Shown here: positions 7,461-15,955 of the stretch, piece by piece | How positions within the stretch are numbered: the first letter of the stretch is position 1 | How the letters are laid out: each line of letters opens with the position of its first letter | Assembly: GCA_002716625.1 (NCBI GenBank) | Contig: PBAS01000026.1 | Span: forward strand, 1-33,359 | From: Phycisphaeraceae bacterium | Lineage (GTDB): Bacteria > Planctomycetota > Phycisphaerae > Phycisphaerales > Phycisphaeraceae | DNA: 33,359 nt | Direction: 5' to 3' | Translations under genes and position numbers: made by a program | The notes under the pieces: generated by a model | What the model was told of the DNA's origin: nothing | Database searches by the model: none | The model's input: only the letters and a program-made list of their open reading frames with translations

Positions 7461-8117
7461 ATGTCTAAACTGAGTCGCACTGGTACCATCGAGCGACTGG
7501 AATCAGCGGGAATCATTGCGATCTTCCGGACTGATGACGCTGGCCAGTTCGTTGATGTATGCCGTGCAATGCGTGACGGTGGGGTATTCGCTTGCGAAGT
7601 CACCATGACCACGCCGGGTGCCCTGGAGATTCTTAGCCAGGCAGTCGACAAGCTTGGCGATGATCATCTGGTGGGGGTTGGCAGCGTCCTAGATGCAGAA
7701 ACCGCCCGTGCAGCAATTCTTGCCGGTGCGCAATTCATTGTCTCGCCTACCTACTGTGCCAAAGTCGTGGAAATGGCACACCGATACGGCCTGCCGGCCA
7801 TTCCCGGCGCCGTAACACCAACTGAAATACTCACTGCTTGGCAAAATGGTGCGGATATTGTCAAGATTTTCCCCGCCAGCCAGTTAGGCCCCCGCTATCT
7901 AAAGGAAATACTGGCACCGATGCCCCAACTACACCTCATGCCGACCGGCGGAGTCAATGTTGATAATGCATCTGACTGGCTGGATGCTGGAGCAACATGC
8001 CTGGGACTGGGAACAGCCCTGGTTCGTAAGGATTTGGTACTCCAAGGAGACTGGAAGGCCCTCACCCAGCTCGCTAAACAGCTCGTTGATCGAGTAAGAC
8101 AGGCTCGAGCACAGTAA
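7461..8117 (+). CDS. eda: KDPG/KHG aldolase (2-dehydro-3-deoxy-phosphogluconate aldolase)
   Basis: A 218-residue class I aldolase of the Eda family. It cleaves 2-keto-3-deoxy-6-phosphogluconate to pyruvate and glyceraldehyde-3-phosphate (Entner-Doudoroff), and often 4-hydroxy-2-oxoglutarate. The Schiff-base lysine is K135 in DIVKIFPAS and the general base is E46 in ACEVTMTTPG. The barrel also shows VGVGSVLDAETA, the FIVSPT loop, IPGAVTPTEI and the phosphate-binding MPTGGVN. Length and motif order match the family fully. No other Entner-Doudoroff gene is nearby, so a role in uronate or sugar-acid degradation is equally possible. The start is an ATG with a weak AGG-type ribosome site. Confidence 0.95.
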   Translation: MSKLSRTGTIERLESAGIIAIFRTDDAGQFVDVCRAMRDGGVFACEVTMTTPGALEILSQAVDKLGDDHLVGVGSVLDAETARAAILAGAQFIVSPTYCAKVVEMAHRYGLPAIPGAVTPTEILTAWQNGADIVKIFPASQLGPRYLKEILAPMPQLHLMPTGGVNVDNASDWLDAGATCLGLGTALVRKDLVLQGDWKALTQLAKQLVDRVRQARAQ

Positions 8118-8232
8118 CCAAATACCCGCCCAAATCGGACGTCACACAGGCCAAATAGCCTCGGGTAGGTAGAATGATGGCCGCATAGGGTGACCGGTCA
8201 TACGCCGAATTGACCCGCGAGGAGATTCATAG

Positions 8233-9408
8233 ATGACAACGACGGCAAAGCTCCCGGATCTATCGAAGGAAGAAATCCAACGTTACAGCCGACACCTGAT
8301 CCTGCCTGAGGTAACGCTGACAGGACAGAAAAAGCTGAAAGCAGCAAGTCTCCTGATGATCGGAACCGGCGGCTTGGGTGCACCGGTATCGATGTATCTA
8401 GCCGCAGCGGGTATCGGGCGAATTGGCTTGGTCGACTTCGATCGGGTGGAGTTCACAAATCTGCAACGCCAAATTATTTTTTCCACCCAGGATGTCGGGC
8501 AAGACAAACTTACCGCCGCCAAGGCTCGGCTGGAAGGGGCTAACCCTCACATCAAAATTGAGACCCACCAAGTCCATCTGAGTTCTGAAAATGCTCTTGA
8601 TATTATTGGTGACTACGACATTGTGATCGACGGGACAGACAACTTCCCAACACGATACTGCGTCAATGATGCGTGCGTAATACTTAGAAAACCCAATGTA
8701 TATGGGTCCATCTTTCGGTTTGAAGGGCAGGCCACACTTTTTGACCCACGCGTCAAGGGACCATGCTACCGTTGTCTTTATCCAGACCCACCGCCACCTG
8801 GAATGGTCCCATCATGTGCTGAAGGTGGCGTGCTTGGAATTCTCCCAGGCATTATTGGCACAATCCAAGCAGCCGAAGCGATCAAACTTATTCTTGGTCA
8901 GGGCAAAAACCTGGTTGGCCGACTCCTACGCTTCGATGCCTTGGCGATGAGTTTCAAAGAGTTCCGACTCCGACGCGATCCCAATTGTCCGGTGTGTGGG
9001 GACAATCCATCCATCACCGAGTTAATTGACTACGAGCAGTTCTGTGGCATCCGCGGTGAAGAATCCACCACCATTATCCGGGACGGTCAGGATATTCCAG
9101 CCATTAACGTTCAAGAACTCAAAGCTGCAATTGATGCCGAGGAGGATTTTGAACTTATTGACGTCCGCGAACCACACGAACACCAGATCTGCAATATCCG
9201 GTCAGCCAGTTTGATCCCACTAGGTCAGATCGCAGGACAATTGGCCCAGTTTGATCCAAACAAACGATACGTGGTCCACTGCAAACTTGGCGGCCGCAGT
9301 GCCCAAGCCGTTGAACTCATGCGACAGGCAGGACTTGATGCAATAAATGTCTCAGGCGGAATCACCGCTTGGGCTAAGGAAGTCGACCAGGCAATGCCAA
9401 CATATTAA
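8233..9408 (+). CDS. moeB: MoeB/ThiF-type adenylyltransferase with C-terminal rhodanese domain
   Basis: A 391-residue E1-like enzyme fused to a sulfurtransferase. The adenylation domain (about 10-260) has the nucleotide loop GTGGLGAP (44-51), the R...DKL region, zinc pairs C178/C181 and C252/C255, and a catalytic-type cysteine C195 in PSCAEGGVLG. The rhodanese domain (about 285-388) has VVHCKLGGRS with persulfide-bearing C350. Such MoeZ-like fusions activate the C-terminal Gly-Gly of MoaD, ThiS or CysO-like sulfur carriers and pass sulfur to them for molybdopterin, thiamine or cysteine synthesis. No carrier protein gene lies in the window, so the partner is undetermined. GAGGAG eight bases before the ATG supports the start. 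It converges on the TPR gene. Confidence 0.93.
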   Translation: MTTTAKLPDLSKEEIQRYSRHLILPEVTLTGQKKLKAASLLMIGTGGLGAPVSMYLAAAGIGRIGLVDFDRVEFTNLQRQIIFSTQDVGQDKLTAAKARLEGANPHIKIETHQVHLSSENALDIIGDYDIVIDGTDNFPTRYCVNDACVILRKPNVYGSIFRFEGQATLFDPRVKGPCYRCLYPDPPPPGMVPSCAEGGVLGILPGIIGTIQAAEAIKLILGQGKNLVGRLLRFDALAMSFKEFRLRRDPNCPVCGDNPSITELIDYEQFCGIRGEESTTIIRDGQDIPAINVQELKAAIDAEEDFELIDVREPHEHQICNIRSASLIPLGQIAGQLAQFDPNKRYVVHCKLGGRSAQAVELMRQAGLDAINVSGGITAWAKEVDQAMPTY

Positions 9409-9431
9409 CGTATACCACCCGTGGTCATACG
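9409..9431. terminator. Hairpin filling the gap between convergent stop codons
   Basis: CGTATACCAC (9409-9418) pairs with GTGGTCATACG (9421-9431), with one bulged base and a CC turn. The repeat occupies exactly the 23 bases between the two stop codons. With no U-tract on either strand, a bidirectional terminator or 3'-end stabiliser is inferred. Confidence 0.45.
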
Positions 9432-10379
9432 CTACGCATCATCCTCTAGCGTGCGTAACCCCAGTCCAAAATCAGCAAGCTTCTGCTTGATCTCAAACAG
9501 GCTGGTCATCCCGAAATTCTTAACCCCCATCAATTCCGCCTCTGTTCGCATACAGAGATCCCCAATGGATGAAATATTCAGTAGGGCCAGAGCTTTTCGT
9601 GCCCGCACGGACAGTTGTAATTCTGCTACCGATCGCCCCAATGATGCAGTATCTGATCCGGCTTCACTTTGCGTCTGATCATATACTGCCTGTTGTGTTG
9701 CGGAATATTGCTGCTGCTCAACCGCCTGCCCCATACGCAGACCGCGTTGAGCCAGCATTGATCTGACCTCATCCAAACCACTTTCACCGATATTCTTATA
9801 GCTTCTCAGATCTGCTTCCGTAACCCTTAACAGGTCACCCAGTGTTCGTAGCGCCATCTTGCGAAGTGCATTACGTGTTCGAACGCTCAAGTCAAAGTCT
9901 GTCACCGGGGTATCCAGTATCGCATGCTGCTGATCCACCAACTTTTCGGTTTCGTCGGCAATCATCATCTCTTTGCTGCCACGAATATCTTTCATGAAAA
10001 GGCGTGCCCGCGGGTGATTGGGGTCCGTTGCAAGCACTTGGGCCATGCATCTCTCAGCCTTGGTGTACTGGCCGCGATCTTCATACACCACAGCAAGATT
10101 CATCAGTGCGTTGAGAGGGGGATTAGGCTGCTGGACCGACTGTTCATATAAATGCAATGCTTCGTCTTCCTCGCCAACCAAGTCGAGGTTGTAGGCCAGG
10201 TGAAAACAGTTCTCCACATCGTCCGGGTCCGCAGCAAACGCGGCCTCGTAAGCCTCAATAGCAGCCAGTCGATCTCCGTCCACCTCAGCCTGCTGGCCAG
10301 CATCAAAATATCGTTTGGCAGTTTCCGTATCCTTAATCTCTTGCTTGTCCATCACCACGGTGCCAGGAATTTGACTCAT
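9432..10379 (-). CDS. TPR protein with two RNA polymerase alpha-CTD-like (HhH) domains
   Basis: A 315-residue protein with an unusual architecture. The N-terminal half (about 20-135) holds TPR helices, for example AKRYFDAGQQAEVDGDRLAA, ENCFHLAYNLDLVGEEDEAL and ALMNLAVVYEDRGQYTKAE. Two alpha-CTD-like domains follow: about 162-215 (LSVRTRNALRKM, GDLLRVTEADLRSYKNIGESGL) and about 254-310 (LSVRARKALALLNISSIGDL, TEAELMGVKNFGMTSL). Both keep the helix-hairpin-helix 'K-N-hG' turn that in RpoA contacts DNA and activators. A Q/S/T-rich linker (~220-250) joins them. The frame is open from a TTG at 10397, but ATG 10379 has GGAGAGG nine bases upstream and is chosen. A role in transcription or in binding nucleic acid with a protein partner is inferred. 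Similar proteins are known from planctomycetes, without an established function to my knowledge. Confidence 0.85.
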   Translation of the reverse strand: MSQIPGTVVMDKQEIKDTETAKRYFDAGQQAEVDGDRLAAIEAYEAAFAADPDDVENCFHLAYNLDLVGEEDEALHLYEQSVQQPNPPLNALMNLAVVYEDRGQYTKAERCMAQVLATDPNHPRARLFMKDIRGSKEMMIADETEKLVDQQHAILDTPVTDFDLSVRTRNALRKMALRTLGDLLRVTEADLRSYKNIGESGLDEVRSMLAQRGLRMGQAVEQQQYSATQQAVYDQTQSEAGSDTASLGRSVAELQLSVRARKALALLNISSIGDLCMRTEAELMGVKNFGMTSLFEIKQKLADFGLGLRTLEDDA

Positions 10380-10483
10380 TGCGAGTAACCTCTCCAATCA
10401 CTGTACTTATGTAGAAGAAACATGCTATAGAAGTCGCCAAGGATAGCGCGTTGGACCTTGGGATGCAAATATCAACCGACAGT

Positions 10484-10768
10484 TTACCGCCTAATCGCAA
10501 AGACATGAGAACCCGAGCCACCAAACTCGCCCGTCGCCGGATGATGCTGTACCTGCCGCTGAGAGATGTACTGACTCATGTGGTCGCAGAGGTGGCATAT
10601 GAAAGCATCAACTTGCTGACAGGCCCCTTCGACAACCACATGAACTCGCCCATCGGAAAGATTCTCCACAAAACCCGACACCTCATACCCAATGGCGATT
10701 CGTGCCGTGTTATAACGAAATCCAACCCCCTGCACCCGACCGGAGAAATAAATTGCACGACGCACCAT
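10484..10768 (-). CDS. acyP: Acylphosphatase
   Basis: A 94-residue enzyme that hydrolyses carboxyl-phosphate bonds such as acetyl-phosphate and 1,3-bisphosphoglycerate. Both family signatures are present: GRVQGVGFRY with phosphate-binding R18, and GFVENLSDGRV with catalytic N36. Length is normal (~90-98). The ATG is preceded by GGTGG five bases upstream. It sits between YebC and the TPR/alpha-CTD gene on the minus strand, 83 bases after YebC, and could be read through from the guaB-yebC transcript. Confidence 0.95.
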   Translation of the reverse strand: MVRRAIYFSGRVQGVGFRYNTARIAIGYEVSGFVENLSDGRVHVVVEGACQQVDAFICHLCDHMSQYISQRQVQHHPATGEFGGSGSHVFAIRR

Positions 10769-10851
10769 TTTTCCACCCGGCCAGCGTCACGCCCCCGCAC
10801 AGCCCTGACCACCTTTGATGTGTGGCTTGGATTTGATGATATCACCAAACC

Positions 10852-11598
10852 CTATTGCAGGCCGGCCATCTCCTCCTCTGGAATATCAAAGTTGGCGTGC
10901 ACCTTCTGGACATCTTCATGATCATCCAAAGCCTCAAGCAGGTCGATCACCTTTCGCGCCACATCCCCACCGCATCGTATCGTGTTGCCGGGGATCTGAG
11001 CAATTTGACCTGATTCAATGCCCCACCCAGCTTGCTCCAATGATTGTTTCACTGTAATAAAATCCGTTGGTGATGAGAGGATCCGCCACGAATCACCATC
11101 GTCAATCACATCCTCTGCACCGGCTTCAAGTGCGGTATCCATAACCTTGTCTTCACTGGCCCCTCCTTTGGCAATAAACACTTGCCCCTTGGGTTCAAAC
11201 AGGTAGGACACACAGCCCGTAGCACCGAGATTACCACCCCCTTTTTCAAATATCTTTCGCAGTTCACCAGCTGTGCGGTTACGGTTGTTGGTCAAAATTT
11301 CCAACATGACCGCCACGCCTTGCGGACCATACCCTTCATAGACGGCGCTTTCGTAAGACTCGCCCTCCAGTTCACCACTGCCCTTCTTGATCGCATTGGC
11401 GATTGTATCCTTGGGCATATTGACAGCCTTAGCTTCCTCCACGGCATATCTCAAGGTGAGATTACTTGCCGGATCAGGGCCGCCGTTCTTGGCAGCAACA
11501 ATGATCGCTCGCGCACACTTACTCCATTGCGATCCACGCTTAGCGTCCTGCCTTGCCTTGCGATGCTTGATATTTGCCCATTTACTATGGCCTGCCAT
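10852..11598 (-). CDS. YebC/PmpR family regulatory protein
   Basis: A 248-residue member of the YebC family, opening with the invariant MAGHSKWANIKHRKARQDAKR. It continues through NMPKDTIANAIKKGSG, the YEGYGPQGVA strand, TNNRNRT and the GGNLGATGCVSYLF motif. Members act as DNA-binding regulators or, as shown for some bacterial YebC proteins, as factors helping ribosomes through stalling sequences. The frame is open up to 11661, but every YebC begins at MAGHSKW, and ATG 11598 has GGAG nearby, so that start is chosen. The gene follows IMP dehydrogenase by 59 bases in the same direction. No RuvC or other Holliday-junction genes are adjacent, although they are common neighbours elsewhere. Confidence 0.95.
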   Translation of the reverse strand: MAGHSKWANIKHRKARQDAKRGSQWSKCARAIIVAAKNGGPDPASNLTLRYAVEEAKAVNMPKDTIANAIKKGSGELEGESYESAVYEGYGPQGVAVMLEILTNNRNRTAGELRKIFEKGGGNLGATGCVSYLFEPKGQVFIAKGGASEDKVMDTALEAGAEDVIDDGDSWRILSSPTDFITVKQSLEQAGWGIESGQIAQIPGNTIRCGGDVARKVIDLLEALDDHEDVQKVHANFDIPEEEMAGLQ

Positions 11599-11657
11599 GA
11601 CATACCACTCCAAGAATAAACCGTTTATACACCCCGATCTTCCCACGCATCCGCCGG

Positions 11658-13139
11658 TCAATCCGCTACGGCATTGTATTCAACTGAATAGTTCGGGCTT
11701 TCCTTGGTTATAGTGATATCATGAGGATGTGATTCAGCAACTGATGCACCACTGACGCGGACAAACCGGCCATCGCGTTGAAGTGATTGGATATCTGGTG
11801 TTCCACAATAACCCATACCCGCACGCAGACCACCGATTAGTTGATACACAAACTCCCCCAGAGCCCCGCGGTACGGAACTCTTCCTTCCACACCCTCAGG
11901 GCCAAGTTTGGCCGCCGCCACACCCTGCTGACTATACCGGTCCGCCGAACCGACCATCATTGCACCGTGCGACCCCATTCCACGGTACGCCTTGTACCGC
12001 CGCCCCATATGAATCACGATCTCCCCGGGCGATTCATCTAAACCGGCAAGCAATGATCCGACCATCACCACCGACGCCCCCGCGGCCAATGCTTTGGTAA
12101 TGTCACCGCTATGGCGAATTCCGCCATCGCAAATCACGGGAATCTGATGTTCGTCCGCCACCTTGCATGCTTCGGTAACTGCTGTAATTTGCGGCACGCC
12201 CACACCCGTCACCACACGAGTCGTGCAGATTGAACCTGGCCCAATACCCACCTTGATCCCGTCAGCACCGTCATGAATCAGATCCGCGGCCCCAGCGCGT
12301 GTTGCCACATTCCCAGCAATCACATCGATATTGAAAGTAGCTTTGATCCGCCCAACTGTTTCAATTACGTTGGTACTGTGGCCATGTGCGCTATCAACAA
12401 TGATCACATCTACCTCTGCATCGATCAATGCTGCAACTCGGTCATACTGGTGGACACCCACCGCCGCGCCGACACGAAGACGCCCGCGGTCGTCACGACA
12501 GGCTCGTGGAAACTGTCGCATCTTGGCGATATCACGCATCGTGATAAGCCCCGTTAAATTCATCTGCCCATCAACCAGTAGCAGTTTCTCCACTTTGTTC
12601 TCGTTAAGAATTGACTCGGCCTGCTGCAGCGTTGTCTCCGGGGGTGCGACCACCAACCGGTCACGCGTCATTACCCGGCCGACATGCTGATGATCGTTAT
12701 CAAGGAACATCAGGTCGCGCCTAGTGATAATGCCAACAACCCGGCCTCCCGTTTCACCACTTTCTGTGACAGGCACTCCCGAAATATTCTGCTCTGCCAT
12801 TGCGGTGCGTGCTTCACTGACGAGCTCATCAGGCCCCAGTGTGATCGGATCCGTGATGACACCATTCGCTGATCGCTTAACTTTCACAACTTCTCGAACT
12901 TGTTGTTCGATATTCAAATTTTTATGAATGACCCCAAGCCCCCCCTCTTGGGCTAAGGCGATGGCCAGTGCCGCTTCCGTGACCGTGTCCATCGGCGCTG
13001 AAATCAGGGGAATATTGAGTTGGATCCCAGATGTAAGCCGGGTCGCAAGATCGACCTGAGAGGGCACCAAGTCGCTGCGGGCAGGCACGAGAAGCACGTC
13101 GTCAAAGGTAATCCCGTCACCAGCCAGTTTTGCTTCCAT
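11658..13139 (-). CDS. guaB: Inosine-5'-monophosphate dehydrogenase
   Basis: A 493-residue IMP dehydrogenase converting IMP to XMP with NAD+, the committed step of guanine nucleotide synthesis. The N-terminal [11 protein letters not shown] is diagnostic. The two CBS regulatory domains occupy about 95-210 ([34 protein letters not shown]). The TIM barrel then resumes with GAAVGVH and DSAHGHS. The catalytic loop is [15 protein letters not shown] with nucleophile C305. The flap and K+ site include [10 protein letters not shown] and [18 protein letters not shown]. Length is standard. No clear Shine-Dalgarno precedes the ATG. The prepilin-like gene upstream ends in a strong terminator, so guaB probably has its own promoter within 13140-13275. 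yebC follows and may share the transcript. Confidence 0.98.
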   Translation of the reverse strand: MEAKLAGDGITFDDVLLVPARSDLVPSQVDLATRLTSGIQLNIPLISAPMDTVTEAALAIALAQEGGLGVIHKNLNIEQQVREVVKVKRSANGVITDPITLGPDELVSEARTAMAEQNISGVPVTESGETGGRVVGIITRRDLMFLDNDHQHVGRVMTRDRLVVAPPETTLQQAESILNENKVEKLLLVDGQMNLTGLITMRDIAKMRQFPRACRDDRGRLRVGAAVGVHQYDRVAALIDAEVDVIIVDSAHGHSTNVIETVGRIKATFNIDVIAGNVATRAGAADLIHDGADGIKVGIGPGSICTTRVVTGVGVPQITAVTEACKVADEHQIPVICDGGIRHSGDITKALAAGASVVMVGSLLAGLDESPGEIVIHMGRRYKAYRGMGSHGAMMVGSADRYSQQGVAAAKLGPEGVEGRVPYRGALGEFVYQLIGGLRAGMGYCGTPDIQSLQRDGRFVRVSGASVAESHPHDITITKESPNYSVEYNAVAD

Positions 13140-13275
13140 GGTGAACTGATAACAGGGTAGCCCCCCGCCGTCAAGTTGAAGCAGGATATTTGCGACTTCA
13201 CCGGAACCCCTCCACGGATCATCACAACCCGAGAAATCAGGGATTTAGGTCTTGGCCAAACATGAGGTCACCCCC

Positions 13276-13309
13276 AAAAAAAAGCCGGGTATCCTTTCGG
13301 ATACCCGGC
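13276..13309 (-). terminator. Strong rho-independent terminator of the prepilin-like gene
   Basis: On the minus strand GCCGGGTATCC pairs perfectly over 11 bases with GGATACCCGGC around a 4-base loop, and eight U residues follow (A-tract 13276-13283 on the plus strand). It lies 29 bases after the prepilin-like stop codon. This is the only textbook intrinsic terminator I found in the window. Confidence 0.93.
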
Positions 13310-13337
13310 GAGAAATCTTACTTCAATTGGACTGACC

Positions 13338-14195
13338 TCAGGTCTTGGGCTTGTCCAAATCTGGATCCAAAACATCATCCGCTTCGTCACCAGCACCATT
13401 GTGGACTAGCAACGCATCGGAACCTTCAGGATTGATGTCATTCCCATCGTCATAGGGTTCGGCAAGGAACAGATCGTCTTTGCTGGAAGTCACAGTTCCG
13501 TACCGCGTGGTGGGATTTGCTGACCGCTCAAAAACAGCATGGCCGTCATTATAGACCACAGCACCTTCCCACTTCTCATCATTATGGTAGCTATCGTAGG
13601 TCTTACGATCAGATGCCTTGGAACCGGGTGTACCGTCGATAATACGGTCGCAAGCAACGATCGCCTGAGAGTTGATGGTTGCACGCCATTCGCCCAACCG
13701 GATACTGGCGTTACCTTCACCAGGAGCCGGCTTTAAAGCTAACAACGAGTGGGAGTAGTTGCTGCTTGAAAAATCCTCATCGTCATCAGGATCCTTTCCC
13801 GTCAGATCGTACTCAATGATTGAACCATTGGTCTCAGCTGGGCTGATCAGGAAGTCCGGTGTGAAGAAGTTGGCATCAATAAGGATTGCATAGCGGGATT
13901 CCACTTTTGCACTCTCGTCGCCGCCATCATCACCCGTGTAAGGAATATTTTCGCCGTTTACGGGGTCGTTATCGAAGAAACCCTTGGTTCCATCCATACC
14001 TGGGTAACGTTCTTTGTTACCACGGGCGAACATCACCATGGGGTTCTGGATACCTTTAAGCCGCGTGGAGTTCTCCATTCGCACGGCGTTACGACGGGCT
14101 GCACCAAGAGCTGGCAGCAGAATACCAATCAACAATGCGATAATCGAGATTACAACCAGCAACTCGATCAGAGTAAAAGCCTTTTTCCTTTGCAT
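13338..14195 (-). CDS. Prepilin-type N-terminal cleavage/methylation protein (type II secretion pseudopilin-like)
   Basis: A 285-residue protein with a class III prepilin leader. MQRKKA is cut before F7, giving a mature end FTLIELLVVISIIALLIGILLPALG with the conserved glutamate (E11; Glu5 of the mature form). Prepilin peptidase would process it at the inner membrane, and the hydrophobic helix would assemble into a pilus or pseudopilus. The exported part (about 40-285) is rich in Asp, Asn and Gly, acidic towards the C-terminus (DEADDVLDPDLDKPKT), and lacks the usual C-terminal disulfide. Planctomycetes encode many such proteins, and their client function is largely unknown. GAGGAG sits 8 bases before the ATG. 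It is monocistronic between a terminator and a gene-poor upstream stretch. Confidence 0.9.
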   Translation of the reverse strand: MQRKKAFTLIELLVVISIIALLIGILLPALGAARRNAVRMENSTRLKGIQNPMVMFARGNKERYPGMDGTKGFFDNDPVNGENIPYTGDDGGDESAKVESRYAILIDANFFTPDFLISPAETNGSIIEYDLTGKDPDDDEDFSSSNYSHSLLALKPAPGEGNASIRLGEWRATINSQAIVACDRIIDGTPGSKASDRKTYDSYHNDEKWEGAVVYNDGHAVFERSANPTTRYGTVTSSKDDLFLAEPYDDGNDINPEGSDALLVHNGAGDEADDVLDPDLDKPKT

Positions 14196-14822
14196 GACGA
14201 TTCGCTCCTCTTAAAGTAAAAATCTTTAATCACTAATCACTGCGCGACCATGAACCACTTCTAGCCAAACCATTGCGCTACCTGATACCAGGCAACGTAC
14301 CGGGACGGATATTTATAAATAATGGCTGGGGTTGAATGATTCTTTCTGTATAACCATGCGCATGTTTGAGAGCGAAACACTCGCCCTCTGCGATCAAATC
14401 GATGCCATCAAGTACCCGATTACGACCGTTGGCCACCAGCCAGTTCCCAAGCCAGCGACACAGCATTCTTAACTTAAAAATTCATTCCAAGTCTTAAGCC
14501 GAACCAGTAATTATAGCTGATGTTTCGGCCAGAATCCTGCTGCGCATGGTACTCCAAACCGACTCTACGTCAAGCCACCATCCTCGGGAAATGGACCCGG
14601 GAAGTGACTTGTGATTACCGCTCTGGGCTCCTCAGACCTCACCCAATATCCAGCCAGAAAAAACGCGTTGGACACAAATGACTTATTTACAACACCTTAC
14701 ATCCATATCGGCGGCGGCGCCTTCTCCAGAACCAGCAGGTTGACGGCCTAAACACCTCTGCCAAACCAAGATGATAGAGTTCATGGGAGGGCAATACGGA
14801 TAACGCTGTTAATATAGGCGGC
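14196..14822. other. Gene-poor interval between the prepilin-like gene and hemB
   Basis: 627 bases with no convincing intact gene. It should hold the promoters of the prepilin-like gene and hemB, but I see no clear hexamer pair. The minus strand carries an FGE-like gene remnant (14474-14631). Directly after it lies a 62-codon open frame (14278-14466, starting ATG, MLCRWLGNW...) that I cannot assign and that may be chance. A degenerate continuation of the remnant up to about 14790 (HELYHLGLAEV) is possible but weak. Confidence 0.6.
14474..14631 (-). pseudogene. Decayed C-terminal fragment of a formylglycine-generating-enzyme-like (SUMF1/FGE) gene
   Basis: Reading minus from 14631, one frame gives GAQSGNHKSL...SRGWWLDVESVW. 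After a shift of frame near 14560-14568, the next gives GLEYHAQQDSGRN and NYWFGLRLGMNF followed by a stop at 14474. Together these mirror the usual FGE-family C-terminus: G-x-x-S-G followed by RGG-x-W, an arginine-rich stretch, then GFRL and a few last residues. The canonical RGGSW is RGWW here. No start codon or upstream FGE core (such as the GNVWEW block) is clearly preserved. The fragment is therefore read as a frameshifted remnant of a lost gene. The match rests on pattern memory only. Confidence 0.5.
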
Positions 14823-15818
14823 ATGGACCAGTACCACCCCCAGCCCAAGCGGCCCAGGCGGCTGCGACGTGGCGTAACGCTACGTGATGCGGTCGCCGAT
14901 ATATCCATCAAGCGCGACGATCTGATCCTACCACTATTTGTGACTGACAAAGACGACCCCCAACCGGTCGAATCCATGCCTGGCGTCAGCCAGTTACCGG
15001 TCAAGACCGCGATCCAGTCCATCGGTGAATTAACCGATGTCGGGCTGCGGCAATTTATTTTATTCGGGGTGACCTCAGCAGAAAAAAAAGACCCTACAGG
15101 CCGCTTTGCACTCTCAGCCGATGCTCCGGTAAACCAAACATTGGCCGGTGTACGCGATATGGGCCATGACGTGACGATGATCGCCGACCTTTGCTTCTGC
15201 GAATACACCGACCATGGCCACTGCGGCGTACTATTACCTGATGACCCTAAAACAGTTGTCGACAACGACCAGACACTGGACCAGTTGAGATTAGCCGCCA
15301 CTTGCCTCGCCCAGGCAGGCGCTGATGTGGTGGCGCCATCGGGAATGATGGATGGCCAGATCCAAGCGATCCGTGGCGCACTCGACGAAGCAAGCTTTAC
15401 GCAAGTTTGCATACTTGCTTACAGCGTTAAATATGCGTCGAGCCTTTACGACCCATTCCGTGATGCAGGTCAAGGCAGCATGCAGTTTGGCGATCGCAAG
15501 GGATACCAGATGGATTTCCGTCGCAGCCGAGAGTGGCAAACCGAACTGCAACTTGATATTGAACAAGGTGCTGACATGGTCATGGTCAAACCTGCTGCCA
15601 CCTATCTCGATATCATCCACCAAGTTCGCCAAGCATGCCATCTGCCTCTCGTGGCTTATCATGTCAGTGGCGAATACGCGATGCTGCACGCAGCCGCCCG
15701 GCAAGGATGGCTTGATCTCAAGCACGCGGCACTCGAGACGACCTATGCCATTAAACGTGCTGGAGCTGATTTGATTGTCACTTATTTTGCCAAAGAACTA
15801 TCCAAATGGATCCGGTAG
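14823..15818 (+). CDS. hemB: Delta-aminolevulinic acid dehydratase (porphobilinogen synthase)
   Basis: A 331-residue enzyme condensing two 5-aminolevulinate molecules to porphobilinogen in haem synthesis. The Schiff-base lysines are K203 (AYSVKYASS) and K256 (MVMVKPAATY). The metal-binding triad C124, C126 and C134 in DLCFCEYTDHGHCG indicates a zinc-dependent active site. The N-terminus shows the typical RPRRLRRG arm and LILPLFV strand. The Mg-allosteric region and DPFRDAG are also recognisable. The ATG follows AGGCGG closely. Upstream is the gene-poor interval; downstream, 137 bases later, comes an unrelated membrane protein. No other haem gene is in the window. Confidence 0.97.
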   Translation: MDQYHPQPKRPRRLRRGVTLRDAVADISIKRDDLILPLFVTDKDDPQPVESMPGVSQLPVKTAIQSIGELTDVGLRQFILFGVTSAEKKDPTGRFALSADAPVNQTLAGVRDMGHDVTMIADLCFCEYTDHGHCGVLLPDDPKTVVDNDQTLDQLRLAATCLAQAGADVVAPSGMMDGQIQAIRGALDEASFTQVCILAYSVKYASSLYDPFRDAGQGSMQFGDRKGYQMDFRRSREWQTELQLDIEQGADMVMVKPAATYLDIIHQVRQACHLPLVAYHVSGEYAMLHAAARQGWLDLKHAALETTYAIKRAGADLIVTYFAKELSKWIR

Positions 15819-15955
15819 GAAATTCGAATGATATTGCAGAAGTTTAACTGATTCCCCCAGCCACATGGCATTCACGACGTTGGCTGGCTTCTTGACCCAA
15901 CCAACCGAATAAAGTTGTGTCCTTAAAACAAGAAATGTGATCTTCGGGAGTTTCC

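Noticed and set aside
8125..8175. Distant TACCCG/CGGGTA arms after the KDPG aldolase gene as a terminator
   Set aside because: The stem is only six bases with a loop of over 30 bases and no U-run.
14687..15412. 241-codon minus-strand open frame
   Set aside because: Most of it is antisense to hemB, which has all its catalytic residues; the frame shows no family pattern.
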